Shown here: positions 11,701 through 26,200 of the stretch, piece by piece | Position numbering within the stretch: position 1 is the stretch's first letter | Layout of the letters: every line of letters starts with the position of its first letter | Assembly: GCF_964340395.1 (NCBI RefSeq) | Contig: NC_135554.1 | Coordinates: forward strand, 868,001 to 932,000 | DNA length: 64,000 nucleotides | Reading direction: 5' to 3' | Origin: Glandiceps talaboti | Taxonomy: Eukaryota > Hemichordata > Enteropneusta > Spengelidae | Position numbers and translations under genes: made by a program | The notes under the pieces: model-generated | The model's input: the letters and a program-made list of their open reading frames with translations, nothing else | Databases searched by the model: none | What the model was told of the DNA's origin: nothing

Positions 11701-14700
11701 ATTATCAATTATGCAAATTATTCATTAACACTGTAAGGTACATCAACAAACGTGGTAGGACATATGTGTTTTCTTATGGTTAATGTATGTACTAAATTAT
11801 GTTGAATATGAAGTATGCATTCCTAAGATATAGCCTAATTACCAAAAAATACTAATTATGCAAAATATTCATTAACGCTGTAAGGTCCATCAACAAATTT
11901 TATAGGACATATGTATGTTGTTATGTGTAACGAATATACTAAATTATATTGAAATTGAAGTATGCAGTCTTAAGATATTGCTTAATTAATTGATTTCATT
12001 AATATGCAAATTTTCTAATTAAACATTAACAGTTAACATTGCCTTGTAATGCCAATCTCTACCACATTACCTCATACTGGCTCTGTAATGCACACATGCC
12101 AATCTCTACCACATTACCTCATACTGGGCTTGTAATGTCCATATGCAAATCTCTACCACAGTACCTCATACTGGCCCTGTAATGTCCATATGCAAATCTC
12201 TACCACAGTACCTCATACTGGCTCTGTAATGCACACATGCCAATCTCTACCACATTACCTCATACTGGCCCTGTAATGTACATATGCCAATCTCTACCAC
12301 ATTACCTCATACTGGCCCTGTAATGTACATATGCCAATCTTTACCACATTACCTCATACTGGCCCTGTAATGTACATATGCCAATCTCTACCACAGTACA
12401 TCATACTGGCCCTGTAATGTACATATACCAATCTCTACCACATTACCTCATACTGGCCCTGTAATGTACATATGCCAATCTTTACCACATTACCTCATAC
12501 TGGGCTTGTAATGTCCATATGCAAATCTCTACCACAGTACCTCATACTGGCCCTGTAATGTCCATATGCCAATCTCTACCACAGTACCTCATACTGGCCC
12601 TGTAATGTCCATATGCCAATCTCTATGACATTACCTCATACTGGCCCTGTAATGTACATATGCCAATCTCTACCACATTACCTCATACTGGCCTTGTAAT
12701 GTACATATGCCAATCTCTACCACATTACCTCATACTGGCTCTGTAATGTACACATGCCAATCTCTACCACATTACCTCATACTGGGCTTGTAATGTCCAT
12801 ATGCAAATCTCTACCACAGTACCTCATACTGGCCCTGTAATGTACATATGCCAATCTCTACCACAGTACCTCATACTGGCCCTGTAATGTACATATGCCA
12901 ATCTCTACGACATTACCTCATACTGGCCCTGTAATGTACATATGCCAATATCTACCACATTACCTCATACTGGCCCTTTAATGCACATATGGCAATCTCT
13001 ACCACATTAACTCATACTGGCCCTGTAATGTCCATATGCCAATCTCTACCATATTACCTCATACTGGCCCTGTAATGTCCATATGCCATTCTTTACCACA
13101 TTACCTCATGCTGGCCCTGTAATGTCCATATGCCAATCTCTACCATATTACCTCATACTGGCCCTGTAATGTACATATGCCAATCTTTACCACATTACCC
13201 CATACTGGCCCTGTAATGTCCATATGTCAATCTCTACCACATTACCTCATACTGGCCCTGTAATGTACATATACCAATCTCTACCACATTACCCCATACT
13301 GGCCCTGTAATCTCCATATGCCAATCTCTACGACATTATCTCATACAGGCCCTGTAATGTACATATGCCAATCTCTACCACATTACCTCATACTGGCCTT
13401 GTAATGCCAATCTCTACCACATTACCTCATACTGGCTCTGTAATTCACACATGCCAATCTCTACCACATTACCTCATACTGGGCTTGTAATGTCCATATG
13501 CAAATCTCTACCACAGTACCTCATACTGGCCCTGTAATGTCCATATGCCAATCTCTACCACAGTACCTCATACTGGCCCTGTAATGTCCATATGCCAATC
13601 TCTACGACATTACCTCATACTGGCCCTGTAATGTCCATATGCCAATCTCTACCACATTACCTCATACTGGCCCTTTAATGCACATATGGCAATCTCTACC
13701 ACATTACCTCATACTGGCCCTCCAATGTCCATATGCCAATCTCTACCATATTACCTCAAACTGGCCCTGTAATGTCCATATGCCAATCTTTACCACATTA
13801 CCTCATACTGGCCCTGTAATGTCCATATGCCAATTTCTACCATATTACCTCATACTGGCCCAGTAATGTACATATGCCAATCTTTACCACATTACCCCAT
13901 ACTGGGCCTGTAATGTCCATATGTCAATCTCTACCACATTACCTCATACTGGCCCTGTAATGTACATATACCAATCTCTACCACATTACCTCATACTGGC
14001 CCTGTAATGTCCATATGCCAATCTCTACCACATTACCTCATACAGGCCCTGTAATGTACATATGCCAATCTCTACCACATTACCTCATTCTGGCCCTGTA
14101 ATGTCCATATGCCAATCTCTATCACATTACCTCATACTGGCCCTGTAATGTATATATGCCAATCTCTACCACATTACCTCATACTGGCCTTGTAATGTAC
14201 ATATGCCAATCTCTACCACATTGCCTCATACTGGCCCTGTAATGTACATATGCCAATCTCTACCACATTACCTCATACTGGCCTTGTAATGTACATATGC
14301 CAATCTCTACCACATTATCTCATACTGGCCCTGTAATGTACATATGCCAATCTTTACCACATTACCTCATACTGGCCTTGTAATGTCCACATGCTAATCT
14401 CTACCACCTTACCTCATACTGGCCCTGTAATGTCCTTATGCCAATCTCTACCAAATTACCTCATACTGGCCCTTTAATGCACATATGCCAATCTCTACCA
14501 CATTACCTCATACTGGCCTTGTAATGTCCATATGCCAATCTTTACCACATTACCTCATACTGGCCCTGTAATGTCCATATGCCAATCTTTACCACATTAC
14601 CTCATACTGGCCTTGTAATGTCTATATGCCAATCTCTACCACATTACCTCATACTGGCCCTGTAATGTCAAAATGCTAATCCCTACCACATTACCCCATA

Positions 14701-17700
14701 CTGGCCCTGTAATGTACATATGCCAATCTCTACCACATTACCTCATACTGGCCCTGTAATGTCCATATGCCAATCTTTACCACCTTACCTCATACTGGCC
14801 CTGTAATGTCCATATGCCAATCTCTACCAAATTACCTCATACTGGCCCTTTAATGCACATGTGCCAATCTTTAACACATTACCTCATACTGGCCCTGTAA
14901 TGTCCATATGCCAATCTCTACCACATTACCTCATACTGGCCCTTTAATGCACATGTGCCAATCTCTACCACATTACCTCACACTGGCCTTGTAATGTCCA
15001 TATGCCAATCTTTACCACATTACCTCATACTGGCCCTGTAATGTCCATATGCAAATCTTTACCACATTACCTCATACTGGCCTTGTAATGTACATGTGCC
15101 AATCTCTACCACATTACCTCACACTGACCTTGTAATGTCCATATGCCAATCTTTACCACATTACCTCATACTGGCCCTGTAATGTCCATATGTAAATCTT
15201 TACCACATTACCTCATACTGGCCTTGTAATGTCCATATGCCAATCTCTACCACATTACCTCATACTGGCCCTGTAATGTCCATATGCTAATCTCTACCAC
15301 ATTACCTCATACTTGCCCTGTAATGTACATATGCCAATCTCTACCACATTACCTCATACTGGCCTTGTAATGTCCATATGCCATTCTCTAACACATTACC
15401 TCATACTTGCCCTGTAATGTCCATATGCCAATCTCTACCACATTACCTCATACTGGCTCTTTAATGCACATGTGCCAATCTCTACCAAATTACCTCATAC
15501 TGGCCTTGTAATGTCCATATGCCAATATCTACCACATTACCTCATACTGGCCCTGTAATGTCCATATGCCAATCTTTACCACATTACCTCATACTGGCCT
15601 TGTAATGTCCATATGCCAATCTCTACCACATTACCTAATACTGGCCCTGTAATGTACATATGCCAATCTCTACGACATTATCTCACACTGGCCCTGTAAT
15701 GTACATATGCCAATCTTTACCACATTACCTCATACTGGGCTTGTAATGTCCATATGCCAATCTCTACTACATTACCTCATACTGGCCCTGTAATGTCCAT
15801 ATGCCAATCTCTACCACATTACCTCATACTGGCCCTTTAATGCACATATGCCAATCTCTACCATATTACCTCATACTGGCCCTGTAATGTACATGTGCCA
15901 ATCTCTACCACATTACCTCACACTGGCCCTGTAATGTACATATGCCAATCTCTACCACATTACCTCATACTGGGCTTGTAATGTCCATATGCCAATCTCT
16001 ACCACATTACCTCATACTGGCCTTGTAATGTCCATATGCCAATCTCTACCACATTACCTGATACTGGCCCTGTAATGTCCATATGCCAATCTCTACTACA
16101 TTACCCCATACTGGCCCTGTAATGTCCATATGCCAATCTCTACCACTTTACCTCATAATGGCCTTGTAATGTCCATATGCCAATCTCTACCACATTACCT
16201 CATACTGGCCCTGTAATGTCCATATGCTAATCTCTACCACATTACCTCATACTGGCCCTTTAATGCACATGTGCCAATCTCTACCAAATTACCTCATACT
16301 GGCCTTGTAATGTCCATATGCAAATCTTTACCACATTACCTCATACTGGCCTTGTAATGTCCATATGCCAATCTTTACCACATTACCTCATACTGGCCCT
16401 GTAATGTCCATATGCCAATCTTTACCACATTACCTCATACTGGCCTTGTAATGTCCATATGCCAATCTCTACCACATTACCTAATACTGGCCCTGTAATG
16501 TACATATGCCAATCTCTACCACATTACCTAATACTGGCCCTGTAATGTACATATGCCAATCTTTACCACATTACCTCATACTGGGCTTGTAATGTCCATA
16601 TGCCAATCTCTACTACATTACCTCATACTGGCCCTGTAATGTCCATATGCCAATCTCTACCACATTACCTCATACTGGCCCTTTAATGCACATATGCCAA
16701 TCTCTACCATATTACCTCATACTGGCCCTGTAATGTACATGTGCCAATCTCTACCACATTACCTCACACTGGCCCTGTAATGTACATATGCCAATCTCTA
16801 CCACATTACCTCATACTGGGCTTGTAATGTCCATATGCCAATCTCTACCACATTACCTCATACTGGCCTTGTAATGTCCATATGCCAATCTCTACCACAT
16901 TACCTGATACTGGCCCTGTAATGTCCATATGCCAATCTCTACTACATTACCTCATACTGGCCCTGTAATGTCCATATGCCAATCTCTACCACCTTACCTC
17001 ATACTGGCCTTGTAATGTCCATATGCCAATCTCTACCACATTACCTCATACTGGCCCTGTAATGTCCATATGCTAATCTCTACCACATTACCTCATACTG
17101 GCCCTGTAATGTACATATGCCAATATCTACCACATTACCTCATACTGGCCTTGTAATGTCCATATGCCATTCTCTACCACATTACCTCATACTGGCCCTG
17201 TAATGTCCATGTGCCAATCTTTACCACATTACCTCATACTGGCCCTGTAATGTCCATATGCCAATCTATACCACCTTAAGTCATACTGGCCCTGTAATGT
17301 CCATATGCCAATCTCTACCACATTACCTCATACTGGGCTTGTAATGTCCATATGCCAATCTTTACCACATTACCTCATACTGGCCCTGTAATGTCCATAT
17401 GCCAATCTCTACCACATTACCCCATACTGGCCCCGTAATGTCCATATGCCAATCTTTACCACATTACCTCATACTGGCCCTGTAATGTCCATATGCCAAT
17501 CTATACCACCTTAAGTCATACTGGCCCTGTAATGTCCATATGCCAATCTCTACCACATTACGTCATACTAGGCTTGTAATGTCCATATGCCAATCTTTAC
17601 CACATTACCTCATACTGGCCCTGTAATGTCCATATGCCAATCTTTACCACATTACCTCATACTGGCCTTGTAATGTCCATATGCCAATCTTTACCACATT

Positions 17701-20425
17701 ACCTCATACTGGCCTTGTAATGTCCATATGCCAATCTCTACCACATTATGTCACACTGGCCCTGTAATGTACATATGCCAATCTTTACCACATTACCTCA
17801 TACTGGGCTTGTAATGTCCATATGCCAATCTCTACTACATTACCTCATACTGGCCCTTTAATGCACATATGCCAATCTCTACCATATTACCTCATACTGG
17901 CCCTGTAATGTACATGTGCCAATCTCTACCACATTACCTCACACTGGCCCTGTAATGTACATATGCCAATCTCTACCACATTACCTCATACTGGGCTTGT
18001 AATGTCCATATGCCAATCTCTACCACATTACCTCATACTGGCCTTGTAATGTCCATATGCCAATCTCTACCACATTACCTGATACTGGCCCTGTAATGTC
18101 CATATGCCAATCTCTACTACATTACCTCATACTGGCCCTGTAATGTCCATATGCCAATCTCTACCACTTTACCTCATACTGGCCTTGTAATGTCCATATG
18201 CCAATCTCTACCACATTACCTCATACTGGCCCTGTAATGTCCATATGCTAATCTCTACCACATTACCTCATACTGGCCCTGTAATGTACATATGCCAATC
18301 TCTATCACATTACCTCATACTGGCCCTGTAATGTCCATATGCCATTCTCTACCACATTACCTCATACTGGCCCTGTAATGTCCATATGCCAATCTCTACC
18401 ACCTTAAGTCATACTGGCCCTGTAATGTCCATATGCCAATCTCTACCACCTTAAGTCATACTGGCCCTGTAATGTCCATATGCCAATCTCTACCACATTA
18501 CCTCATAGTGGCCCTTTAATGCACATGTGCCAATCTCTACCAAATTACCTCATACTGGCCTTGTAATGTCCATATGCCAATCTTTACCACATTACCTCAT
18601 ACTGGCCCTGTAATGTCCATATGCCAATCTTTACCACATTACCTCATACTGGCCTTGTAATGTCCATATGCCAATCTCTACCACATTACCTAATACTGGC
18701 CCTGTAATGTACATATGCCAATCTCTACGACATTATCTCACACTGGCCCTGTAATGTACATATGCCAATCTTTACCACATTACCTCATACTGGGCTTGTA
18801 ATGTACATATACCAATCTCTACCACATTACCTCATACTGGGCTTGTAATGTCCATATGCAAATCTCTACCACAGTACCTCATACTGGCCCTGTAATGTAC
18901 ATATGCCAATCTCTACCACATTACCTCATATTGACCCTTTAATGTCCATATGCCAATCTCTACCACATTACCTCATACTGACCCTTTAATGTCCATATGC
19001 CAATCTCTACTACATTACCTCATACTGGCCCTGTAATGTCCATATGCCAATCTCTACCACATTACCTCATACTGGCCCTTTAATGCACATATGCCAATCT
19101 CTACCATATTACCTCATACTGGCCCTGTAATGTACATGTGCCAATCTCTACCACATTACCTCACACTGGCCCTGTAATGTACATATGCCAATCTCTACCA
19201 CATTACCTCATACTGGGCTTGTAATGTCCATATGCCAATCTCTACCACATTACCTCATACTGGCCTTGTAATGTCCATATGCCAATCTCTACCACATTAC
19301 CTGATACTGGCCCTGTAATGTCCATATGCCAATCTCTACTACATTACCTCATACTGGCCCTGTAGTGTCCATATACCAATCTCTACCACTTTACCTCATA
19401 CTGGCCTTGTAATGTCCATATGCCAATCTCTACCACATTACCTCATGCTGGCCCTGTAATGTCGATATGCTAATCTCTACCACATTACCTCATACTGGCC
19501 CTGTAATGTACATATGCCAATCTCTATCACATTACCTCATACTGGCCTTGTAATGTCCATATGCCATTCTCTGCCACATTACCTCATACTGGCCCTGTAA
19601 TGTCCATATGCCAATCTCTACCACCTTAAGTCATACTGGCCCTGTAATGTCCATATGCCAATCTCTACTACATTACCTCATACTGGCCCTGTAATGTCCA
19701 TATGCCAATCTCTACCACATTACCTCATACTGACCCTTTAATGTCCATATGCCAATCTCTACTACATTACCTCATACTGACCCTTTAATGTCCATATGCC
19801 AATCTCTACTACATTACCTCATACTGGCCCTGTAATGTCCATATGCCAATCTCTACCACATTACCTCATACTGGCCCTTTAATGCACATATGCCAATCTC
19901 TACCATATTACCTCATACTGGCCCTGTAATGTACATGTGCCAATCTCTACCACATTACCTCATACTGGCCCTGTAATGTACATATGCCAATCTCTACCAC
20001 ATTACCTCATACTGGGCTTGTAATGTCCATATGCCAATCTCTACCACATTACCTGATACTGGCCTTGTAATGTCCATATGCCAATCTCTACCACATTACC
20101 TGATACTGGCCCTGTAATGTCCATATGCCAATCTCTACTACATTACCTCATACTGGCCCTGTAATGTCCATATGCCAATCTCTACCACTTTACCTCATAC
20201 TGGCCTTGTAATGTACATATGCCAATCTCTACCACATTACCTCATACTGGCCTTGTAATGTCCATACACCAATCTCTACCAGAGTCAAAGTTTTTTTTAA
20301 CACCACAAATCATTTTTTTGACCCAAAATGCACATCCCTGATGTGATCATTTTCATTTGAACAATTTCCAATCTTAAACACACCCTAAGTAATGTCCCCA
20401 GCAAATACACCATAGACCTTACACG

Positions 20426-20471
<46 letters not shown>

Positions 20472-23175
20472 ACATTTCCCCATGCCTATAGCACTACTGA
20501 ACCTACTTCAGTTGTGCAAAAACACTTTTATATTGTCTTTTTAAGTTGATGTTAGTTCCTGCATCCACAATTTCTTGCGGGACTTCACAATTTTTATGAT
20601 TTTATCATTTTTTTCTCTTGAATATATAAAAAGAAGTTTAGGATCAGCACTGAAAAACTAGGTGGGGGCCGGGTAACCGGAACCAAGCAATTATCTTTTT
20701 AGGCCCTATAGCACTATTAAACCATATAAATTCAGTTGTCCTCACAAAAAATGAATAAACATTTCCCTATACCATCATACAAACAAACTTGGCATGTTAT
20801 AAAACTATGACATCCTAAGGTGGACATTTGCACCTTTAAAACAGGACTGGTAATAATTTCTATCGTCATTCTGCACATCAGAGTGTCAGACCCTCTACCA
20901 TATAGGGCAGTAATATATAAATATACTTACATAGTAAAAGCTTCCAGGAGGGTTCAAACAAATGGCAACATGAGTAAATTTGGTCCAGGGTAAATTCATA
21001 GCACCATCTATGGCCACTCTTATACCATGGTGTTGTTGGTATCGACATACAAGATTCATGTCAAGGTCTAGAGGTGGTACATCCATTAGTCTAGTCAACT
21101 GTGCCTGTCAACAACACACCAATACCATATCCAAATATCAAATTGTGTTTTCTGCAAGGTTTAATTACTTGTTGTGCAATGACATTTCCAAAAGTAAATT
21201 CTTTTTATATTGTTTTGACAGCTTAGCTATAGTTATGTACTATTTGGTATTGTACGTTTTTTATCAAAAATCTATTTGATTGTGACTAGATATATTTGTA
21301 AGCAGGAGGAAGTAAAGTGGGACAAAAATGGTTTCACATTGTCTGGTTATCAGAAAGACAAAATAAAAGATTGTTTAGTTTGGCCACTAGTGGTGCTGTA
21401 TAAACCAGAAGTGTACATAAGCTATTAGAACTGTTGAGCTCTGTAGTGTACTTTTGAAACCCTCCTTTTCTAAGGTTTCATAGAAAGAATTAAATGTATC
21501 ATCAGTTACTTTATATTGCTTTTGATTTCAATGATGTAATATCTAACAAGTCTTCATGGAAGACATAGACCCCCAAAAAAGTATTTTTTGTAGTGACTAC
21601 AACAAGTTCTTTAGTTTGTACATTATGTTGCAGGCTGTCTGTTCAAAAAGGACAACAACTATGGCATGTCCTTTAAGGCAATCAAAAATATACACTGACA
21701 ACACCTGAAAGAGCTGTTCATTTGTTATCTATTATGTGTAGATCCTTGACAATTTCAGGCACATTAGCATTAATATTTATATTATTTTAATGATTTCAAA
21801 ATAGGAAGACAGCTATTTGACCCTGAAGATGACGGTCAAGGTCATCATTGATAAGCACGACGAAGGCACTTGAATAGGGTTTCTATCTGTTAAGCATCAA
21901 GAGTTATCGGCCAAAATGTGAATATTTATAACAAAAATGGAGTCTTTGCATATCAGAGATATACATATACACTTTGACAATAATATGGCTATTTGACCTT
22001 GAAGATGGAGGTCAAGGTCAAAAGTCAACGTGCCATTAAAAAGCTCATGATTGATAACATGGATGAATACACTTGAATGAGATCTCTATCTGTTAAACTT
22101 CAAGAGTTAAAAGTGTGATTATTTACAACAAATATGGCCGGCCATTTCGCTGTTGTCATGAGGGTTGTAAAACCAATTGATGTGCATATGCCCTCCATAA
22201 CGTTTGACATTTGTACCAGGTTTGGTTGAAATTGGCACATGCATATTGGAGATACAGATGGATATGGATGGACGGAATGACAGGCGTTCGGACAGACAAA
22301 CGGAACCCAGTGTAGAAGCCCCCATCAGGCTCCGCCCTTTGGGGGTTAATTATGAACAGGTGTAAGCTGGAGTTCATACTATACTTTTGAATAGAGACTA
22401 TAGGTCTAATCTTTTCATATGTGAGTAGTGCTTGACAGGCATCATACACAGTGATGAATTCCATCAATTTCATGTTCAACTATTTTGTAAACATAACGCC
22501 GCTAATATTTTTCAAATCCATCGGTAAAATCAGAAAATACCCCTGGACAAACTCCAGCTTAGTACTGTAGATATGTGTGTGGTAATTAATTTTATCAATC
22601 TGTTGACAAACACTGTTTGACATGACAACTTACTGAAATCCACTGTACAATATTCTTATCAGTTCTTAACTTCTTCTCTCTACCATCACCAATCAAGGAG
22701 ATCACTTCCCGTTGTCTCACCAACTTTCTACGGAGCTGAGTATGAAACATTTGTTTCTCTCCCCTTGTAGGATCACATGTCATGGATAAATAAAGTCCAT
22801 CAGCATACAGTGGTCTTGGCACCATCAATCCAAACCTAGCCCAGTCTGCTTCAGGTACTCGGTCAGATTCCATAGCTTTCCTATTTGGACCCATTGGAGC
22901 TCTTTTGATCCGTACTAGTACACTGGCACATGGAACATGTCTAGAAAGATATTAAGTACAATAAACATGTTTATACTTGTGTATAATTCGTCTGTTACTA
23001 TAGTTATTATTAGATCATGGAGTTCTCCACTGATAAAGTAAGTTTATTTCTATTGATAAAGTTTTATTGTACCATATCAATTAGGGTTTAAATGCCATAT
23101 CATAACTATGTCTGGTTTATATATTTGACTTCTACCAATATCAAACTATGATCAGTCCTCAGTAAATATATATTT

Positions 23176-23218
<43 letters not shown>

Positions 23219-26200
23219 TATATTTATCTATTTATTTCATTTATTTATTTATTTGAGCTTTGACATAAGTTAGTCTACACATGTGATAACCACCTATAAA
23301 TGTTTAGTCTACACGTGATAACCACCTATAAATGTTTAGTCTACACATGTGATAACCACCTATAAATGTTTAGTCTACACATGTGATAACCACCTAAGTC
23401 TACACATGTGATAATCACCTATAAATGTTTAGTCTACACATATGATAACCACCTATAAATGTTTAGTCTACACATGTGATAACCACCTATAAATGTTTAG
23501 TCTACACATGTGATAACCACCTATAAATGTTTAGTCTACACATGTGATAATCACCTATAAATGTTTAGTCTACACATGTGATAACCACCTATAAATGTTT
23601 AGTCTACACATGTGATAACAACCTATAAATGTTTAGTCTACACATGTGATAACCACCTATAAATGTTTAGTCTACACATGTGATAACCACCTATAAATGT
23701 TTAGTCTACACATGTGATAATCACCTATAAATGTTTAGTCTACACATGTGATAACCACCTATAAATGTTTAGTCTACACATGTGATAACCACCTATAAAT
23801 GTTTAGTCTACACATATGATAATCACCTATAAATGTTTAGTCTACACATGTGATAACCACCTATAAATGTTTAGTCTACACATGTGATAACCACCTATAA
23901 ATGTTTAGTCTACACATGTGATAATCACCTATAAATGTTTAGTCTACACATGTGATAATCACCTATAAATGTTTAGTCTACACATGTGATAACCACCTAT
24001 AAATGTTTAGTCTACACATATGATAATCACCTATAAATGTTTAGTCTACACATGTGATAACCACCTATAAATGTTTAGTCTACACATGTGATAATCACCT
24101 ATAAATGTTTAGTCTACACATGTGATAACCACCTATAAATGTATAGTCTACACATGTGATAACCACCTATAAATGTTTAGTCTACACATGTGATAACCAC
24201 CTAAGTCTACACATGTGATAATCACCTATAAATGTTTAGTCTACACATGTGATAACCACCTATAAATGTTTAGTCTACACATGTGATAACCACCTATAAA
24301 TGTTTAGTCTACACATGTGATAACCACCTATAAATGTTTAGTCTACACATGTGATAACCACCTATAAATGTTTAGTCTACACATGTGATAATCACCTATA
24401 AATGTTTAGTCTACACATGTGATAATCATCTATAAATGTTTAGTCTACACATGTGATAACCACCTATAAATGTTTAGTCTACACATGTGATAATCACCTA
24501 TAAATGTTTAGTCTACACATGTGATAACCACCTATAAATGTTTAGTCTACACATGTGATAATCACCTAAGTCTACACGTGATAACCACCTATAAATGTTT
24601 AGTCTACACATGTGATAGCCACCTATAAATGTTTAGTCTACACATGTGATAGCCACCTATAAATGTTTAGTCTACACATGTGATAACCACCTAAGTCTAC
24701 ACATGTGATAATCACCTATAAATGTTTAGTCTACACATGTGATAACCACCTATAAATGTTTAGTCTACACATGTGATAACCACCTAAGTCTACACATGTG
24801 ATAATCACCTATAAATGTTTAGTCTACACATATGATAACCACCTATAAATGTTTAGTCTACACATGTGATAACCACCTATAAATGTTTAGTCTACACATG
24901 TGATAACCACCTATAAATGTTTAGTCTACACATGTGATAACCACCTATAAATGTTTAGTCTACACATGTGATAACCACCTGTAAATGTTTAGTCTACACA
25001 TGTGATAACCACCTATAAATGTTTAGTCTACACATGCGATAATCACCTATAAATGTTTAGTCTACACATGATAACCACCTATAAATGTTTAGTCTACACA
25101 TGTGATAACCACCTATAAATGTTTAGTCTACACATGTGATAACCACCTATAAATGTTTAGTCTACACATGTGATAACCACCTATAAATGTTTAGTCTACA
25201 CATATGATAATCACCTATAAATGTTTAGTCTACACATATGATAACCACCTATGAATGTTTAGTCTACACATGTGATAACCACCTATAAATGTTTAGTCTA
25301 CACATGTGATAACCACCTATAAATGTTTAGTCTACACATGTGATAACCACCTATAAATGTTTAGTCTACACATGTGATAACCACCTATAAATGTTTAGTC
25401 TACACATGTGATAACCACCTATAAATGTTTAGTCTACACATGTGATAATCACCTATAAATGTTTAGTCTACACATGTGATAACCACCTATAAATGTTTAG
25501 TCTACACATGTGATAACCACCTATAAATGTTTAGTCTACACATGTGATAACCACCTAAGTCTACACATGTGATAATCACCTATAAATGTTTAGTCTACAC
25601 ATGTGATAACCACCTATAAATGTTTAGTCTACACATGTGATAACCACCTATAAATGTTTAGTCTACACATGTGATAATCACCTATAAATGTTTAGTCTAC
25701 ACATGTGATAACCACCTATAAATGTTTAGTCTACACATGTGATAATCACCTATAAATGTTTAGTCTACACATATGATAATCACCTATAAATGTTTAGTCT
25801 ACACATGTGATAACCACCTATAAATGTTTAGTCTACACATGTGATAACCACCTATAAATGTTTAGTCTACACATGTGATAACCACCTATAAATGTTTAGT
25901 CTACACATATGATAATCACCTATAAATGTTTAGTCTACACGTGATAACCACCTATAAATGTTTAGTCTACACATGTGATAATCACCTATAAATGTTTAGT
26001 CTACACATATGATAACCACCTATAAATGTATAGTCTACACATGTGATAACCACCTATAAATGTTTAGTCTACACATGTGATAACCACCTATAAATGTTTA
26101 GTCTACACATGTGATAACCACCTATAAATGTTTAGTCTACACATGTGATAACCACCTATAAATGTTTAGTCTACACATGTGATAACCACCTATAAATGTT

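Noticed and set aside
12030-20283. 47-bp array as another donor-derived minisatellite (TATGAG|GTAATG)
   Set aside because: The donor match is weak and neither flanking exon (F or G) contains the unit; the array starts over 600 bp from exon F.
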